DNA from: Pedobacter roseus
Lineage (GTDB): Bacteria > Bacteroidota > Bacteroidia > Sphingobacteriales > Sphingobacteriaceae
Length of the DNA: 64,000 nt
Direction: 5' to 3'
NCBI RefSeq assembly: GCF_014395225.1
Contig: NZ_CP060723.1
Location: forward strand, 1,550,001-1,614,000
Shown: positions 9,331 through 18,236 of the stretch, one piece after another
Layout of the letters: each line of letters opens with the position of its first letter
Position numbering within the stretch: position 1 is the stretch's first letter
The notes under the pieces: model-generated
Database searches by the model: none
What the model saw: the letters and a program-made list of their open reading frames with translations, nothing else
Told to the model about the DNA's origin: nothing
Made by a program: the position numbers and the translations under genes

Positions 9331-12096
9331 ATGATCATTAAACCTATACCTCCTAAACAGTTATCTATAATAGCTTTTAAAGCAATAATTTGTTGTATCC
9401 TATCTTTTATAAATGTTGAGGTTCTTTTTGCTCAATCACCATGGATTGCGCTTGGAAAAAAGCCATCAACACTGGGTTTAGAAAATGGGTTTTTAACGTA
9501 TAATGCGGGTGCATTTAACCTTAAATTGGTTAAGTCGTCGCAAACGGTTGCTGGTCTTCAACCTAAAATGGTTAAAGATTTTGATTTCGTACCCGGCGAT
9601 AGTTTAAAAGTGCGCAGTTCAGATGGCTTATATCATTTAGGCGATCTCAATTTAAAATTACGGAATACCGGTGATGAAGCCTGGAAAAGCTATAGTACAG
9701 CTGCAAAAAGAAGTCCCGTAAAAAATATTCCTGCCGGTAAAAACATACTCGCAGCCGCCGATCTTGCGGCGACACTTCCTGCCGATATCCCTTTGCAGGT
9801 TAAACGGATATGGGAAATGCAAAATGGAAAACTGCTGCTCCGTTTCGAACTGAAAAATAAAACCGGCAAAAGCATAGAAATTGGCGCACTGGGTATTCCA
9901 ATGATATTCGATAATATTCTGGAAGGCCGTACATTAGAGCAAACCCATGCAAAAAATGTTTTCTACGATCCCTATATCGGTAAGGATGCCGGTTATTTAC
10001 AGGTAACCAGGCTCAGTGGGCACGCACCATCTTTAATTGTTGCACCGGTAGGTCATACCCCATTTGAAGCATATAATCCCCTTAATGATGATAAAACGCC
10101 TCGAGGGATTGCCTTCGAAGGTTTTTACGAATGGATGGTATACAGTAAAGCGTATGCCGAAAATGAATGGAAAAATGCTGAGCAATGGAATACACCAACT
10201 TCAACCGTTTTAAAACCAGGCGAAACCCGTAGTTATGCCCTTCAGTTTATCCTTTCCGGAACGGCAAAAAATATTGAAAGTAAACTCATCGAAAATAAGA
10301 GACCGGTAGCTATGTCGGTTCCGGGTTATGTGCTGCCAAAAGATGTAAAGGCAAAATTATTCCTTAATTATCCGAAAAAAGTTAAATTCATTCAGGTTCA
10401 GCCAGAAAATGCATTAAATGTAACCGCCTTAGAGCTGACCAAAAACGGCTGGAAAAGTTATTTGGTTAAAGCCAATAGCTGGGGCAGGGCCAGGTTATCT
10501 GTGGTATATGAAGATGGATTAGAGCAGACGATAAATTATAAGGTAATTGAACCCGAAAGCGAAGTGATTGCCAGCTACGGACATTTTTTAACCACCAAAC
10601 AATGGTTTAACCAACCAGATCCCATCTTTAAAAGAAATCCATCGGTGATTACTTACGATGAGGAGAAAAAAGAGCAGGTAACGCAGGATAACAGGGCGTG
10701 GATTGCTGGCTTAAGTGATGAAGGTGGAGCAGGATCCTGGTTAGGTGCCATGATGAAGCAATTGGTGCAACCGAAAAAAGAAGAAGTAGATAAACTAAAA
10801 CAGTTTGTGGATACGGTGATGTTTGGGAGGATTCAGCTAAAAGATGGACCACAAAAATACGGAGTAAAAAAGAGCCTGTTTTATTATGCGCCAGATTCGC
10901 TGCCCAAAAATACCTATGCTTCTAATATTAATTTCAAAACCTGGTCGGCCTGGCCAAAAAAAGAAGCTGATAATTTGGGTAGATCTTATAACTATCCACA
11001 TGTGGCAGCTGCGCATTGGGTAATGTACCGCCTGGCACGTAATTACAAAGGTTTGGTGGAGGAGCAGAGTTGGAAACAGCACCTGATCGATGCTGCGGAA
11101 ACGGGTATGGCCATGGTTAACATTGCTCCTTATTATGCACAGTTTGGTCAGATGGAAGGAACCATCTTTTACCTTATTTTAACCGACCTTAAAAACGAAG
11201 GTTTAACAGATGAGGCAGCCCGGTTGGAAAGCGAAATGAAAAAGCGTGCTAATCATTGGCGTTCGCTTCAATATCCATTTGGCAGTGAGATGCCTTGGGA
11301 CTCTACAGGTCAAGAAGAAGTTTATGTGTGGTCGAGTTATTTTGGTTACCAGGACAAGGCAAATGTTACGCTCGATGCGATATTGGCATATATGCCTGTT
11401 GTGCCACATTGGGCATATAACGGGAATGCCCGCCGTTATTGGGACTTCCTTTATGGGGGTAAACTATCGCGTATCGAACGCATGATCCATCATTATGGCT
11501 CGGCACTTAACGCCATTCCGCTATTAATGGATTACCGCAAACATCCTGATGATTTTTACCTATTGCGTACGGGGTATGGTGGCTTGTTAGGTTCCATTTC
11601 AAATATCACTCAGGAAGGTTTTGCTCCTGCAGCCTTTCATGCCTATCCCTCTACTTTAAAAAATGATGGCATCACCGGCGATTATGGCTCTGGCTTTTTT
11701 GGTTATGCTATTAATACTTCATCCTATATTTTAAATCATTCCGAGTTTGGTTGGCTGGCTTTTGGAGGTAACTTAAACAAAACCGGAAATACCGTCACTG
11801 TTAAGTTAACCACGGCAGCAAAATCATCAGTTTACATTGCTCCGGCCGGACTCTGGATTACCCTCGATGCAGGAACGATTGATGAGGTTGTTTACAATAC
11901 TTCAACCGGCCAAATCCGTTTAAAATTGAATAAAGCTAACGAGTATACACCCAATGCAGTGTTAAGATTATCGCAGCCTGCAAAAGTTAATGGGGTAGGT
12001 AATTATTCCGTAAAAGGCAATAGGATTAAGGGTAGGGGAGCCTACCAGTTTTCATTATCAAAATCAAATACAACCGAAATCATTATTCAAAAATAA
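9331..12096 (+). CDS. DUF5695-like secreted protein, probably acting on a glycan
   Basis: A 921-aa exported protein. The N-terminal hydrophobic stretch ends at VEVLFAQ (about residue 35), giving a long signal peptide. The mature start WIALGKKPSTLGLENGFLTYNAG, and the overall size, resemble DUF5695 proteins of Bacteroidota; I recognise this by eye only. The first 400 residues look beta-rich. From about 480 to 800 the sequence is helical and aromatic-rich (SYNYPHVAAAHWVMYRLARNY, YYAQFGQMEGTIFYLIL), in the style of an (alpha/alpha)6 barrel. The last 100 residues form a beta domain. I infer a carbohydrate-processing role; reaction and substrate are unknown. A strong terminator follows 21 bp after the stop. 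Confidence 0.75.
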   Translation: MIIKPIPPKQLSIIAFKAIICCILSFINVEVLFAQSPWIALGKKPSTLGLENGFLTYNAGAFNLKLVKSSQTVAGLQPKMVKDFDFVPGDSLKVRSSDGLYHLGDLNLKLRNTGDEAWKSYSTAAKRSPVKNIPAGKNILAAADLAATLPADIPLQVKRIWEMQNGKLLLRFELKNKTGKSIEIGALGIPMIFDNILEGRTLEQTHAKNVFYDPYIGKDAGYLQVTRLSGHAPSLIVAPVGHTPFEAYNPLNDDKTPRGIAFEGFYEWMVYSKAYAENEWKNAEQWNTPTSTVLKPGETRSYALQFILSGTAKNIESKLIENKRPVAMSVPGYVLPKDVKAKLFLNYPKKVKFIQVQPENALNVTALELTKNGWKSYLVKANSWGRARLSVVYEDGLEQTINYKVIEPESEVIASYGHFLTTKQWFNQPDPIFKRNPSVITYDEEKKEQVTQDNRAWIAGLSDEGGAGSWLGAMMKQLVQPKKEEVDKLKQFVDTVMFGRIQLKDGPQKYGVKKSLFYYAPDSLPKNTYASNINFKTWSAWPKKEADNLGRSYNYPHVAAAHWVMYRLARNYKGLVEEQSWKQHLIDAAETGMAMVNIAPYYAQFGQMEGTIFYLILTDLKNEGLTDEAARLESEMKKRANHWRSLQYPFGSEMPWDSTGQEEVYVWSSYFGYQDKANVTLDAILAYMPVVPHWAYNGNARRYWDFLYGGKLSRIERMIHHYGSALNAIPLLMDYRKHPDDFYLLRTGYGGLLGSISNITQEGFAPAAFHAYPSTLKNDGITGDYGSGFFGYAINTSSYILNHSEFGWLAFGGNLNKTGNTVTVKLTTAAKSSVYIAPAGLWITLDAGTIDEVVYNTSTGQIRLKLNKANEYTPNAVLRLSQPAKVNGVGNYSVKGNRIKGRGAYQFSLSKSNTTEIIIQK

Positions 12097-12117
12097 TATC
12101 AATTCAACTACTGTCGG

Positions 12118-12151
12118 GGCCTCGTATAATGAAATTTACGAGGCCTTTTTA
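12118..12151 (+). terminator. Rho-independent terminator after the DUF5695 gene
   Basis: Perfect 9-bp stem GGCCTCGTA (12118-12126)/TACGAGGCC (12137-12145) with a 10-nt loop, followed directly by TTTTT. It sits just after the 9331-12096 gene. Confidence 0.85.
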
Positions 12152-12503
12152 TTATCATTATCATCAGATAACCAAATAGATGTAGGCTTTATTAATGATA
12201 TAAGTTTATGTTGTTAGTGTGTATTAATTGATTATCAGTTAATTGATTTCAAATTTTTTATTTAATCAAAGCTTTTATGAAGCATAAGTGATTCATTTTC
12301 TATATGTATTGATACTTTATATTAAATTGTTCAATTTTTTGCTTATTAACTAACTATGTTTTAATAAAGTAATATAATCCATTTAAATTATAAGCCATTC
12401 TCCTTACAAACGACGATTAACGAGATGACGCTGTATCAAAATATAGGATTGTCATTCTAATAGATGAATACTAGTTGCTTTTTTCAGTAACGGGCTTCGA
12501 GGA

Positions 12504-12625
12504 ATCGTCATTGCGAGAAGGCTTTTTCAGCCGACTGCCTGTCCCGTTTTTACGGGAAAGCAATCTTTCCAGCGAGGATCGCCAGCAGGAAAGATTGCTT
12601 CGTCGTTCCTCCTCGCAATGACGAT
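12504..12625. repeat. Nested inverted-repeat element (dispersed intergenic repeat type)
   Basis: A 122-bp element with nested symmetry. The outer arms ATCGTCATTGCGAG (12504-12517) and CTCGCAATGACGAT (12612-12625) are perfect 14-bp inverted repeats. The inner arms AAGCAATCTTTCC (12558-12570) and GGAAAGATTGCTT (12588-12600) are perfect 13-bp inverted repeats. Between them lies a smaller CCCG...CGGG hairpin. No transposase is present. It looks like a REP/BIME-like or MITE-like element. It lies in a 687-bp gene-free gap (12097-12783); the rest of that gap is AT-rich and holds only the terminator. Confidence 0.8.
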
Positions 12626-12783
12626 CTTTCTTATGAAATTTGTCATTAATAGAATAGCTTGTGAAGGGCAACATTAAATACCCTTGACAGTGCATTTCAA
12701 CAAGCTCAACGTGACAATTTAGATCAAATTAACTTTTGTGTGCGCGCTTTCTGCGCTTACTTGGCTAAAGGTTAAAACAAGTT

Positions 12784-15150
12784 TTACAAACTTTCCTTAA
12801 TCACCCTTACCCCATAAATAGGGCCGGCACTGTTTTTAGTTTTTGGAAATAACTTTACCGTCACTTTGTTTTTGCCTTTGGTTAATTCTACAGGGATTTT
12901 ATAACTGATGTCGTAAAAACGACTTTCCTTATACTTATTCAGATCCTCTGTTGCAATGTTTACACCATCAACCAGGATATCGAAATTACGGCCCCGGTTG
13001 TCCATTCCCCAGTAAGAGGCAATGATCGTATTCTGTAAAGTTGGATCTACCTTAACATCAAATTGTAAGAAACCGTTTTCGCCTGCAACACGCCACTTAC
13101 TCCCATGGTCTTCGCCCATATATTCTTTGGCTGCACTAAAGTTATGATCCCGTTCGGGCTGCATTTCGCCAAATCTGAATACATCAGTTGTTTTATCTTC
13201 CAGTTCTTTTTGTTTACGCTTTTGCTCATCATAAATTTTTTGCTGTACCGTCCATTTTTCTGGCGTAAACACATCCCAGTAAACACTATAGTATTGGTTT
13301 TTGGTTTGGTAAAAGGGAATAAGCTTAACATCTTGTGGTTGGGCAATATTTTTAGTTTCAAACTCAAGGTCCTGTTTATTTACTACGTTCAACCAATCTT
13401 TAGGATCGTTGTTGGCGCTCACAAATACTGGTACACCCTTAACAGGATCAGGTTCTGTATTTCCTAAAGCGCCTGCTAAAAGTACTGGTCCATAAAAAAT
13501 AGCCCTCCGATCGGCATTATCAGGCATTGCCTCTGTGTAGAGTTTTTCTGGTGTGATGTAAGTTATCTTGTCGTTATTTTTCCAGTTTCGGGTAATCACG
13601 TAATAACCAGTTTCATCAGGCGTAATTTTTTGCAATGCCCCATTCACTGCAATGGTGGTTCCGGTAGACCATTTTGGTTTTCTTATCCGGATAGAAAAAT
13701 TTGAAGCTTTGGTTAAACTAAGTGTTAAACTGGTTTGACCACCCTGCGGTAAGGCAGTTTGCTGTGTAATTTTTAGTCCTTTTTCTTTCCAGTCTAAAAC
13801 CGATGGAATAAATAAATTCACATATAAACTGCCATCGTTTCCCCTTGAATAAATGCTTTCATTGTATTTGACATGATTTTCCATTCCGGTACCCACACAG
13901 CAGGTAAAAGTATTAAACTTATCGCTGTATTCTTTCTTGCCGCCCATGCGGAGTGGTACAAAGTAACAGGTCATGCCATCATCGTGATTTTGCGAAGCTA
14001 AAATATGATTGTAAAGTGCTTTTTCATAATAATCAAATAGCTCGGCAGATGGGTTTTCTGCAAAAAGATGACCAGTTAACTTCAGCATATTGTAAGTATT
14101 ACAGGTCTCGGTTGTGTTTTCAGTAAGCTTGTCGTTCAGTTTATCAGGCTCACTTAAGTATTCGTAATTGCTGTTTCCTCCGGTTACATAAGAATGGTGG
14201 TAAACAATCGTTTTCCAAAAGAAATCGGCAATTGTTTTATCCCTTTCATCGCCGGTAATTTCATGTCGCCTGGCGCTGGCAATAATTTTCGGGATTTGTG
14301 TATTGGAATGTTTTCCCGGAAGGATATCGGTTTGTTTGGCTAAAGGATCTAGAATGCGTTTATCATAAAACTTGTAGGATAAATCGAGGTATTTTTTGTC
14401 TCCGGTAATGGAATAAAGATTTACAAGTGCCTCAGCCATGCCTCCGTATTCACAGAAAAGCATTTTTTGTAACAATTCCTCATTTAGGCCTCCAATGGTT
14501 GTTCCTGTCCAGTCGGCCAGCGCTTCACAGGCGGTTAATGCTTTTCTGTTATTGGTATAAAGGTAGGCATCGAGCAAACCAGCCATAATTTTATGCACCG
14601 TATACCATGGTGCCCAGCCACCATTTAAATCGAAACCCCCGGTTTTAACATTGCCTTTTACCAGTTCGCCCCATATTTTGTCTTCGTTGCCAAAAGCACC
14701 CAAATAACCGCTTTTTCTGGCCTGTTGGCAATCGGTGAGCTCATCTACAATATAATTTGCCTTTTGCAGAAAAACAGGATTTTTGCCAGAGGCATATTGC
14801 ATGGATATTGCCGAAAGGTAATGCCCTAACGAATGTCCTGCCAAACCATCGCCTTCCCATCCTCCATAAATCTTGGCCTTTGGCGTTAGTCCCGCATTTT
14901 TTCTAAAACCCGAGAGTAAGCGGTCAGGATCGATAAGCAATAAATAAGCTTCATCGGCTTTCATTGCAGTTTTAAAAGTACTTTCCAATAAACTTACCTG
15001 CGAGAGGTCGAAAGCATAAGCCTTAATCGGTGTTGTATTTTTAACTTTTATGCGCTTATCGTTAAAATGAGGGACATAATTTTGCGCATTTGCATTTAAC
15101 GCAAAAAACAATGCACAGCCAAGCAAGCTTTTACCAATGTTTGGGTTCAT
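12784..15150 (-). CDS. Glycoside hydrolase family 127 (beta-L-arabinofuranosidase family)
   Basis: A 788-aa secreted protein: signal peptide about 1-22 (SLLGCALFFALNANAQ), then the (alpha/alpha)6 catalytic domain (formerly DUF1680) and C-terminal beta domains with a putative carbohydrate-binding tail. The zinc/nucleophile set typical of GH127 is visible: E348 and C350 in TTETCNTYNML, and the cysteine pair C417-C418 in FTCCVGTGMENH, one of which is the cysteine nucleophile in characterised members. The family releases L-arabinofuranose from beta-linked arabinosides such as those on hydroxyproline-rich plant proteins. That specificity is suggestive beside a hydroxyproline catabolic island, but related DUF1680 enzymes have other substrates. 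It is a single gene, divergent from the M24B gene at 15390. Confidence 0.88.
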   Translation of the reverse strand: MNPNIGKSLLGCALFFALNANAQNYVPHFNDKRIKVKNTTPIKAYAFDLSQVSLLESTFKTAMKADEAYLLLIDPDRLLSGFRKNAGLTPKAKIYGGWEGDGLAGHSLGHYLSAISMQYASGKNPVFLQKANYIVDELTDCQQARKSGYLGAFGNEDKIWGELVKGNVKTGGFDLNGGWAPWYTVHKIMAGLLDAYLYTNNRKALTACEALADWTGTTIGGLNEELLQKMLFCEYGGMAEALVNLYSITGDKKYLDLSYKFYDKRILDPLAKQTDILPGKHSNTQIPKIIASARRHEITGDERDKTIADFFWKTIVYHHSYVTGGNSNYEYLSEPDKLNDKLTENTTETCNTYNMLKLTGHLFAENPSAELFDYYEKALYNHILASQNHDDGMTCYFVPLRMGGKKEYSDKFNTFTCCVGTGMENHVKYNESIYSRGNDGSLYVNLFIPSVLDWKEKGLKITQQTALPQGGQTSLTLSLTKASNFSIRIRKPKWSTGTTIAVNGALQKITPDETGYYVITRNWKNNDKITYITPEKLYTEAMPDNADRRAIFYGPVLLAGALGNTEPDPVKGVPVFVSANNDPKDWLNVVNKQDLEFETKNIAQPQDVKLIPFYQTKNQYYSVYWDVFTPEKWTVQQKIYDEQKRKQKELEDKTTDVFRFGEMQPERDHNFSAAKEYMGEDHGSKWRVAGENGFLQFDVKVDPTLQNTIIASYWGMDNRGRNFDILVDGVNIATEDLNKYKESRFYDISYKIPVELTKGKNKVTVKLFPKTKNSAGPIYGVRVIKESL

Positions 15151-15389
15151 GATATTAGGGTGGTTTAGGGATCTGTTAACGCAATAAAATTATGAAATTG
15201 TGCATAGCATAAAAGCCCTTTATTTTGCCACTATTGTGCATATTTTACCCTTATTTTTCGATAAACAGAAATTTATTGTGACTTTTATGCCCTAATCATA
15301 GCTTATAATTTGCAGATACAACCCATATTTTAGCCATTCGGTTTAATGGTTATTGAATAAAGATCACTTTTGGGATATTTGCCTAACAC

Positions 15390-16796
15390 ATGAAAAATAT
15401 GTTTGAAAAGAAAGTTTATCTGCAACGCAGAGCAGCATTAAAATCAAAACTAAATTCGGGGATATTACTCTTTTTGGGTAATGAAGAAAGCCCGATGAAC
15501 TATAAAGACAATACCTACCATTTTAGGCAGGACAGTACCTTCCTGTATTATTTTGGGATCAGCGAACCTTCATTAGCCGCAATTATCAACCTGGATGAAG
15601 ATGAAACCATCCTGTTCGGAAATGAAATGGGCATTGACGACATCGTGTGGATGGGACGCCAAAAAACTTTAGCTGAAAAAAGTGAAGATTCTGGCTTAAC
15701 AAAAGTATTGCCATTAGATCAACTCGATAGCTACCTCAACCAATATCAGGCAAAAAAACAGGCTGTTCATTTCCTGCCGCCTTACCGTCCTGAGAATAAA
15801 ATTAAACTAGCCGCCTGGTTCAATATCCCTATCGGTGAACTTAAGGAGCGTGCCTCTCTTCCTTTCATAAGAGCCGTTGTTGCACAACGTTCAGTTAAAT
15901 CAGCTGAAGAAATAGTAGAGCTAGATCGTGCAGCATCTATATCAGCAGACATTCACCTCATGGTAATGCAACAGGCAAAACCTGGCATGTATGAGCGTGA
16001 TCTTGCCGCTAAAATTCAGGGTGCCGCTTTGGCTTCCGGTGGCGATTTAGCTTATCCGGTAATTTTGACTGTTCGCGGTGAAATTTTGCATAACCATTAC
16101 CATGGCAACCAGCTTCAGGAAGGACAATTGGTTTTAAACGACTCTGGTGTAGAAACCGCTTTAGGTTATGCCGGCGATCTTACCCGTACGTTTCCGGTAG
16201 GTAAGAAATTCAGCCCGGAGCAAAAAGATGTTTACGATATCGTGCTCAATGCTTATACCCATGCCAAAAACCTATTGGCACCTGGTGTAAGGTATTTGGA
16301 TGTACATTTGGCTTCCTGTAAAATGCTTGCTCAGGGCTTAAAAGATATCGGCTTGATGAAAGGCAATATAGATGATGCGGTACAGGCGGGTGCACATGCC
16401 ATGTTCTTTCAATGCGGTACAGGGCACATGATGGGCCTAGATGTACACGATATGGAAGATTTAGGCGAGCAATACGTAGGTTATACCGATGATCTTGTTA
16501 AAAATACCACACAGTTTGGTTTAAAATCATTAAGGTTGGGCAAAGCACTCGAAGCGGGTTATGTACTCACTGTTGAGCCTGGCGTTTACATTATCCCAGA
16601 ACTGATTGACCGTTGGAAGGCGGCTAATCAATTTACCGAATTTATTAACTACGATAAACTGGAGCAGTTCAGGAATTTTAGCGGCATCAGGGTAGAAGAC
16701 GATTTTCTGGTTACTGAAAATGGAAGCAGAATGTTAGGTAAACACCTCGCATTAACCACAGAAGAAATCGAATCGATCAGAAGCAATGCCTATTAA
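15390..16796 (+). CDS. Aminopeptidase P family protein (Xaa-Pro aminopeptidase, M24B)
   Basis: A 468-aa peptidase with an N-terminal AMP_N domain (about 1-150) and an M24 catalytic domain. The metal ligands are D251 (VLNDSG), D263 (GDLTR), H346 (CGTGHMMG), E396 (TVEPGVY) and E436 (RVEDDF). Size and HxxGLDVHD-type context match the PepP group, which cleaves Xaa-Pro N termini. No signal peptide, so cytoplasmic. It is paralogous to the longer three-domain enzyme at 7034. It is transcribed alone: GH127 is divergent upstream and a terminator follows 63 bp downstream, separating it from the hydroxyproline genes. Confidence 0.93.
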   Translation: MKNMFEKKVYLQRRAALKSKLNSGILLFLGNEESPMNYKDNTYHFRQDSTFLYYFGISEPSLAAIINLDEDETILFGNEMGIDDIVWMGRQKTLAEKSEDSGLTKVLPLDQLDSYLNQYQAKKQAVHFLPPYRPENKIKLAAWFNIPIGELKERASLPFIRAVVAQRSVKSAEEIVELDRAASISADIHLMVMQQAKPGMYERDLAAKIQGAALASGGDLAYPVILTVRGEILHNHYHGNQLQEGQLVLNDSGVETALGYAGDLTRTFPVGKKFSPEQKDVYDIVLNAYTHAKNLLAPGVRYLDVHLASCKMLAQGLKDIGLMKGNIDDAVQAGAHAMFFQCGTGHMMGLDVHDMEDLGEQYVGYTDDLVKNTTQFGLKSLRLGKALEAGYVLTVEPGVYIIPELIDRWKAANQFTEFINYDKLEQFRNFSGIRVEDDFLVTENGSRMLGKHLALTTEEIESIRSNAY

Positions 16797-16859
16797 AAAG
16801 ATGCAATTAAGTGTTTTGATATTCGTACGGTCAGGTAGTAACACCTAACAAATTTAACT

Positions 16860-16892
16860 AACGGTATCCTTTTTCAAGGATACCGTTTTTTG
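16860..16892 (+). terminator. Rho-independent terminator after the M24B peptidase gene
   Basis: Stem ACGGTATCCT (16861-16870)/AGGATACCGT (16877-16886), 10 bp perfect, 6-nt loop TTTTCA, followed by a T run to about 16891. Confidence 0.9.
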
Positions 16893-16934
16893 TAATCGAA
16901 TGTTTTCGTTTTATGTGTTAAGCAACATATAAAA

Positions 16935-17014
16935 CTCAGGTGAGCTAAGGTGTCTAAGGTGGTCAAATTTAAACAGTACACGTTTATTTTTATTGACCAC
17001 CTTAGTCACCTGAG
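16935..17014. repeat. Imperfect 80-bp inverted repeat
   Basis: Inner arms CTAAGGTGGTCAA (16954-16966) and TTGACCACCTTAG (16993-17005) form a perfect 13-bp inverted repeat. Outer arms CTCAGGTG (16935-16942) and CACCTGAG (17007-17014) add another 8 bp. A 67-codon frame on the minus strand runs through it, but its composition follows the repeat and I do not call it a gene. The rest of the 16893-17304 gap is AT-rich leader sequence. Confidence 0.7.
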
Positions 17015-17206
17015 AACATCTAAGCTGACCGATACTTTTCATAATCGAGTCTCTTATATTTGATGTGATTTGAGGTTTCCATCCGATTGTTTTCTCCTCA
17101 TTTCTACCAGCCATCCCAAATGGTCTATTTTCGGTCGGTATTGGTTAAAATCCAACAACATTAGCTTGTGCTTATCCCCTAAATTTGAAAAACATTTAAT
17201 GGGTTC

Positions 17207-17234
17207 ATTAAAGGTAAAAAACCAAATTAAAGGT
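17207..17234 (+). promoter_or_regulatory. Direct repeat upstream of the hydroxyproline operon, possible operator
   Basis: Two copies of ATTAAAGGT, at 17207-17215 and 17226-17234, are spaced 19 bp start to start (about two helical turns), 71-98 bp before the first gene of the operon. AraC-family proteins often bind paired direct half-sites, and an AraC gene lies at the operon's end. The link is inference only, and the region is AT-rich enough for chance repeats. Confidence 0.25.
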
Positions 17235-17304
17235 GTTTTAATTAATTAAACCTTAAATTTAATTAAAAAGCATATCAATCATAATATTAAAATTATAAGA
17301 ATAA

Positions 17305-18222
17305 ATGAGTATTAAATGGACTGGGGTTTTCCCTGCTGTAACAACTAAATTTACAGCGAATGATGAATTGGATTTTCCGGCTTTCGATTTAAATATCGAA
17401 GCGCAGTTAGAAGCAGGTGCAGAAGGTATTATCCTGGGTGGATCGCTTGGTGAAGCCAGCGTGCTTACCGATGATGAAAAATTTGGACTGCTATCGCATA
17501 CTTTAAGCCTCGTAAACGGCCGTGTACCGGTTTTGTTAAATATTGCTGAGTCTACCACAAAAAAAGCGATTGAAGTAGCTAAAAAAGCCGAATCTCTTGG
17601 TGCAAACGGATTGATGTTATTACCACCAATGCGTTATAATGCAGCGGCAGATGAAACCCTTGCATATTTTGGTGCGATTGCAGAAAGTACAAAACTGCCG
17701 ATCATGATCTACAATAATCCTGTTGATTATAAAATCGAGGTAACATTGGATATGTTCGAGGTTTTGACTAAATATGATAACATCCAGGCGATAAAAGAAT
17801 CAACAAGGGACGTTTCAAATGTAACGCGTTTGATCAACCGCTTTGGCGATCGCTTTGCTATTTTCACCGGAGTAGATCCATTGGCAATGGAAAGTATTGT
17901 AATGGGCGCACACGGATGGGTTGCAGGTTTGGTTGATGCCTTTCCAAGAGAAACCGTAGCCATTTTCAGGTTAATTAAACAAAACCGCATTGCAGAAGCA
18001 TTAACCATTTACCGTTGGTTTTTGCCCGTATTGGAACTGGATATTCACGCTAAATTGGTACAATACATTAAACTGGCAGAAGTAGCCACTGGATTGGGGA
18101 CCGAAGCGGTGCGTGCACCACGTTTACCTATAAGTGGCGCAGAAAGAGAAAAAGTATTGAAAATTATAAACGATGCATTAGCTGTTCGTCCAGAGTTACC
18201 TGCTGGTAGTTGGGGCAAATAG
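17305..18222 (+). CDS. DapA-family lyase, probable 1-pyrroline-4-hydroxy-2-carboxylate deaminase
   Basis: A 305-aa class I aldolase-like TIM barrel of the dihydrodipicolinate synthase family. The Schiff-base lysine is K164 (IQAIKEST) and the conserved tyrosine is Y136 (IMIYNNPVDYK). The loop GGSLGEASVLTDDEK replaces the GTTGES motif of true DapA, so lysine biosynthesis is unlikely. In hydroxyproline-degrading bacteria a DapA homologue converts 1-pyrroline-4-hydroxy-2-carboxylate to 2-oxoglutarate semialdehyde with loss of ammonia. The next three genes supply the neighbouring steps, which supports that role by context. It is the first gene of the operon, 14 bp before the aldehyde dehydrogenase gene. 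Confidence 0.85.
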   Translation: MSIKWTGVFPAVTTKFTANDELDFPAFDLNIEAQLEAGAEGIILGGSLGEASVLTDDEKFGLLSHTLSLVNGRVPVLLNIAESTTKKAIEVAKKAESLGANGLMLLPPMRYNAAADETLAYFGAIAESTKLPIMIYNNPVDYKIEVTLDMFEVLTKYDNIQAIKESTRDVSNVTRLINRFGDRFAIFTGVDPLAMESIVMGAHGWVAGLVDAFPRETVAIFRLIKQNRIAEALTIYRWFLPVLELDIHAKLVQYIKLAEVATGLGTEAVRAPRLPISGAEREKVLKIINDALAVRPELPAGSWGK

Positions 18223-18236
18223 TTTAAAAACCAAAT

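Noticed and set aside
12471..12695. 74-codon minus-strand frame
   Set aside because: It lies across the nested inverted-repeat element; coding is unlikely.
16911..17114. 67-codon frame on the minus strand
   Set aside because: Its centre is an inverted repeat and the peptide has no family resemblance.
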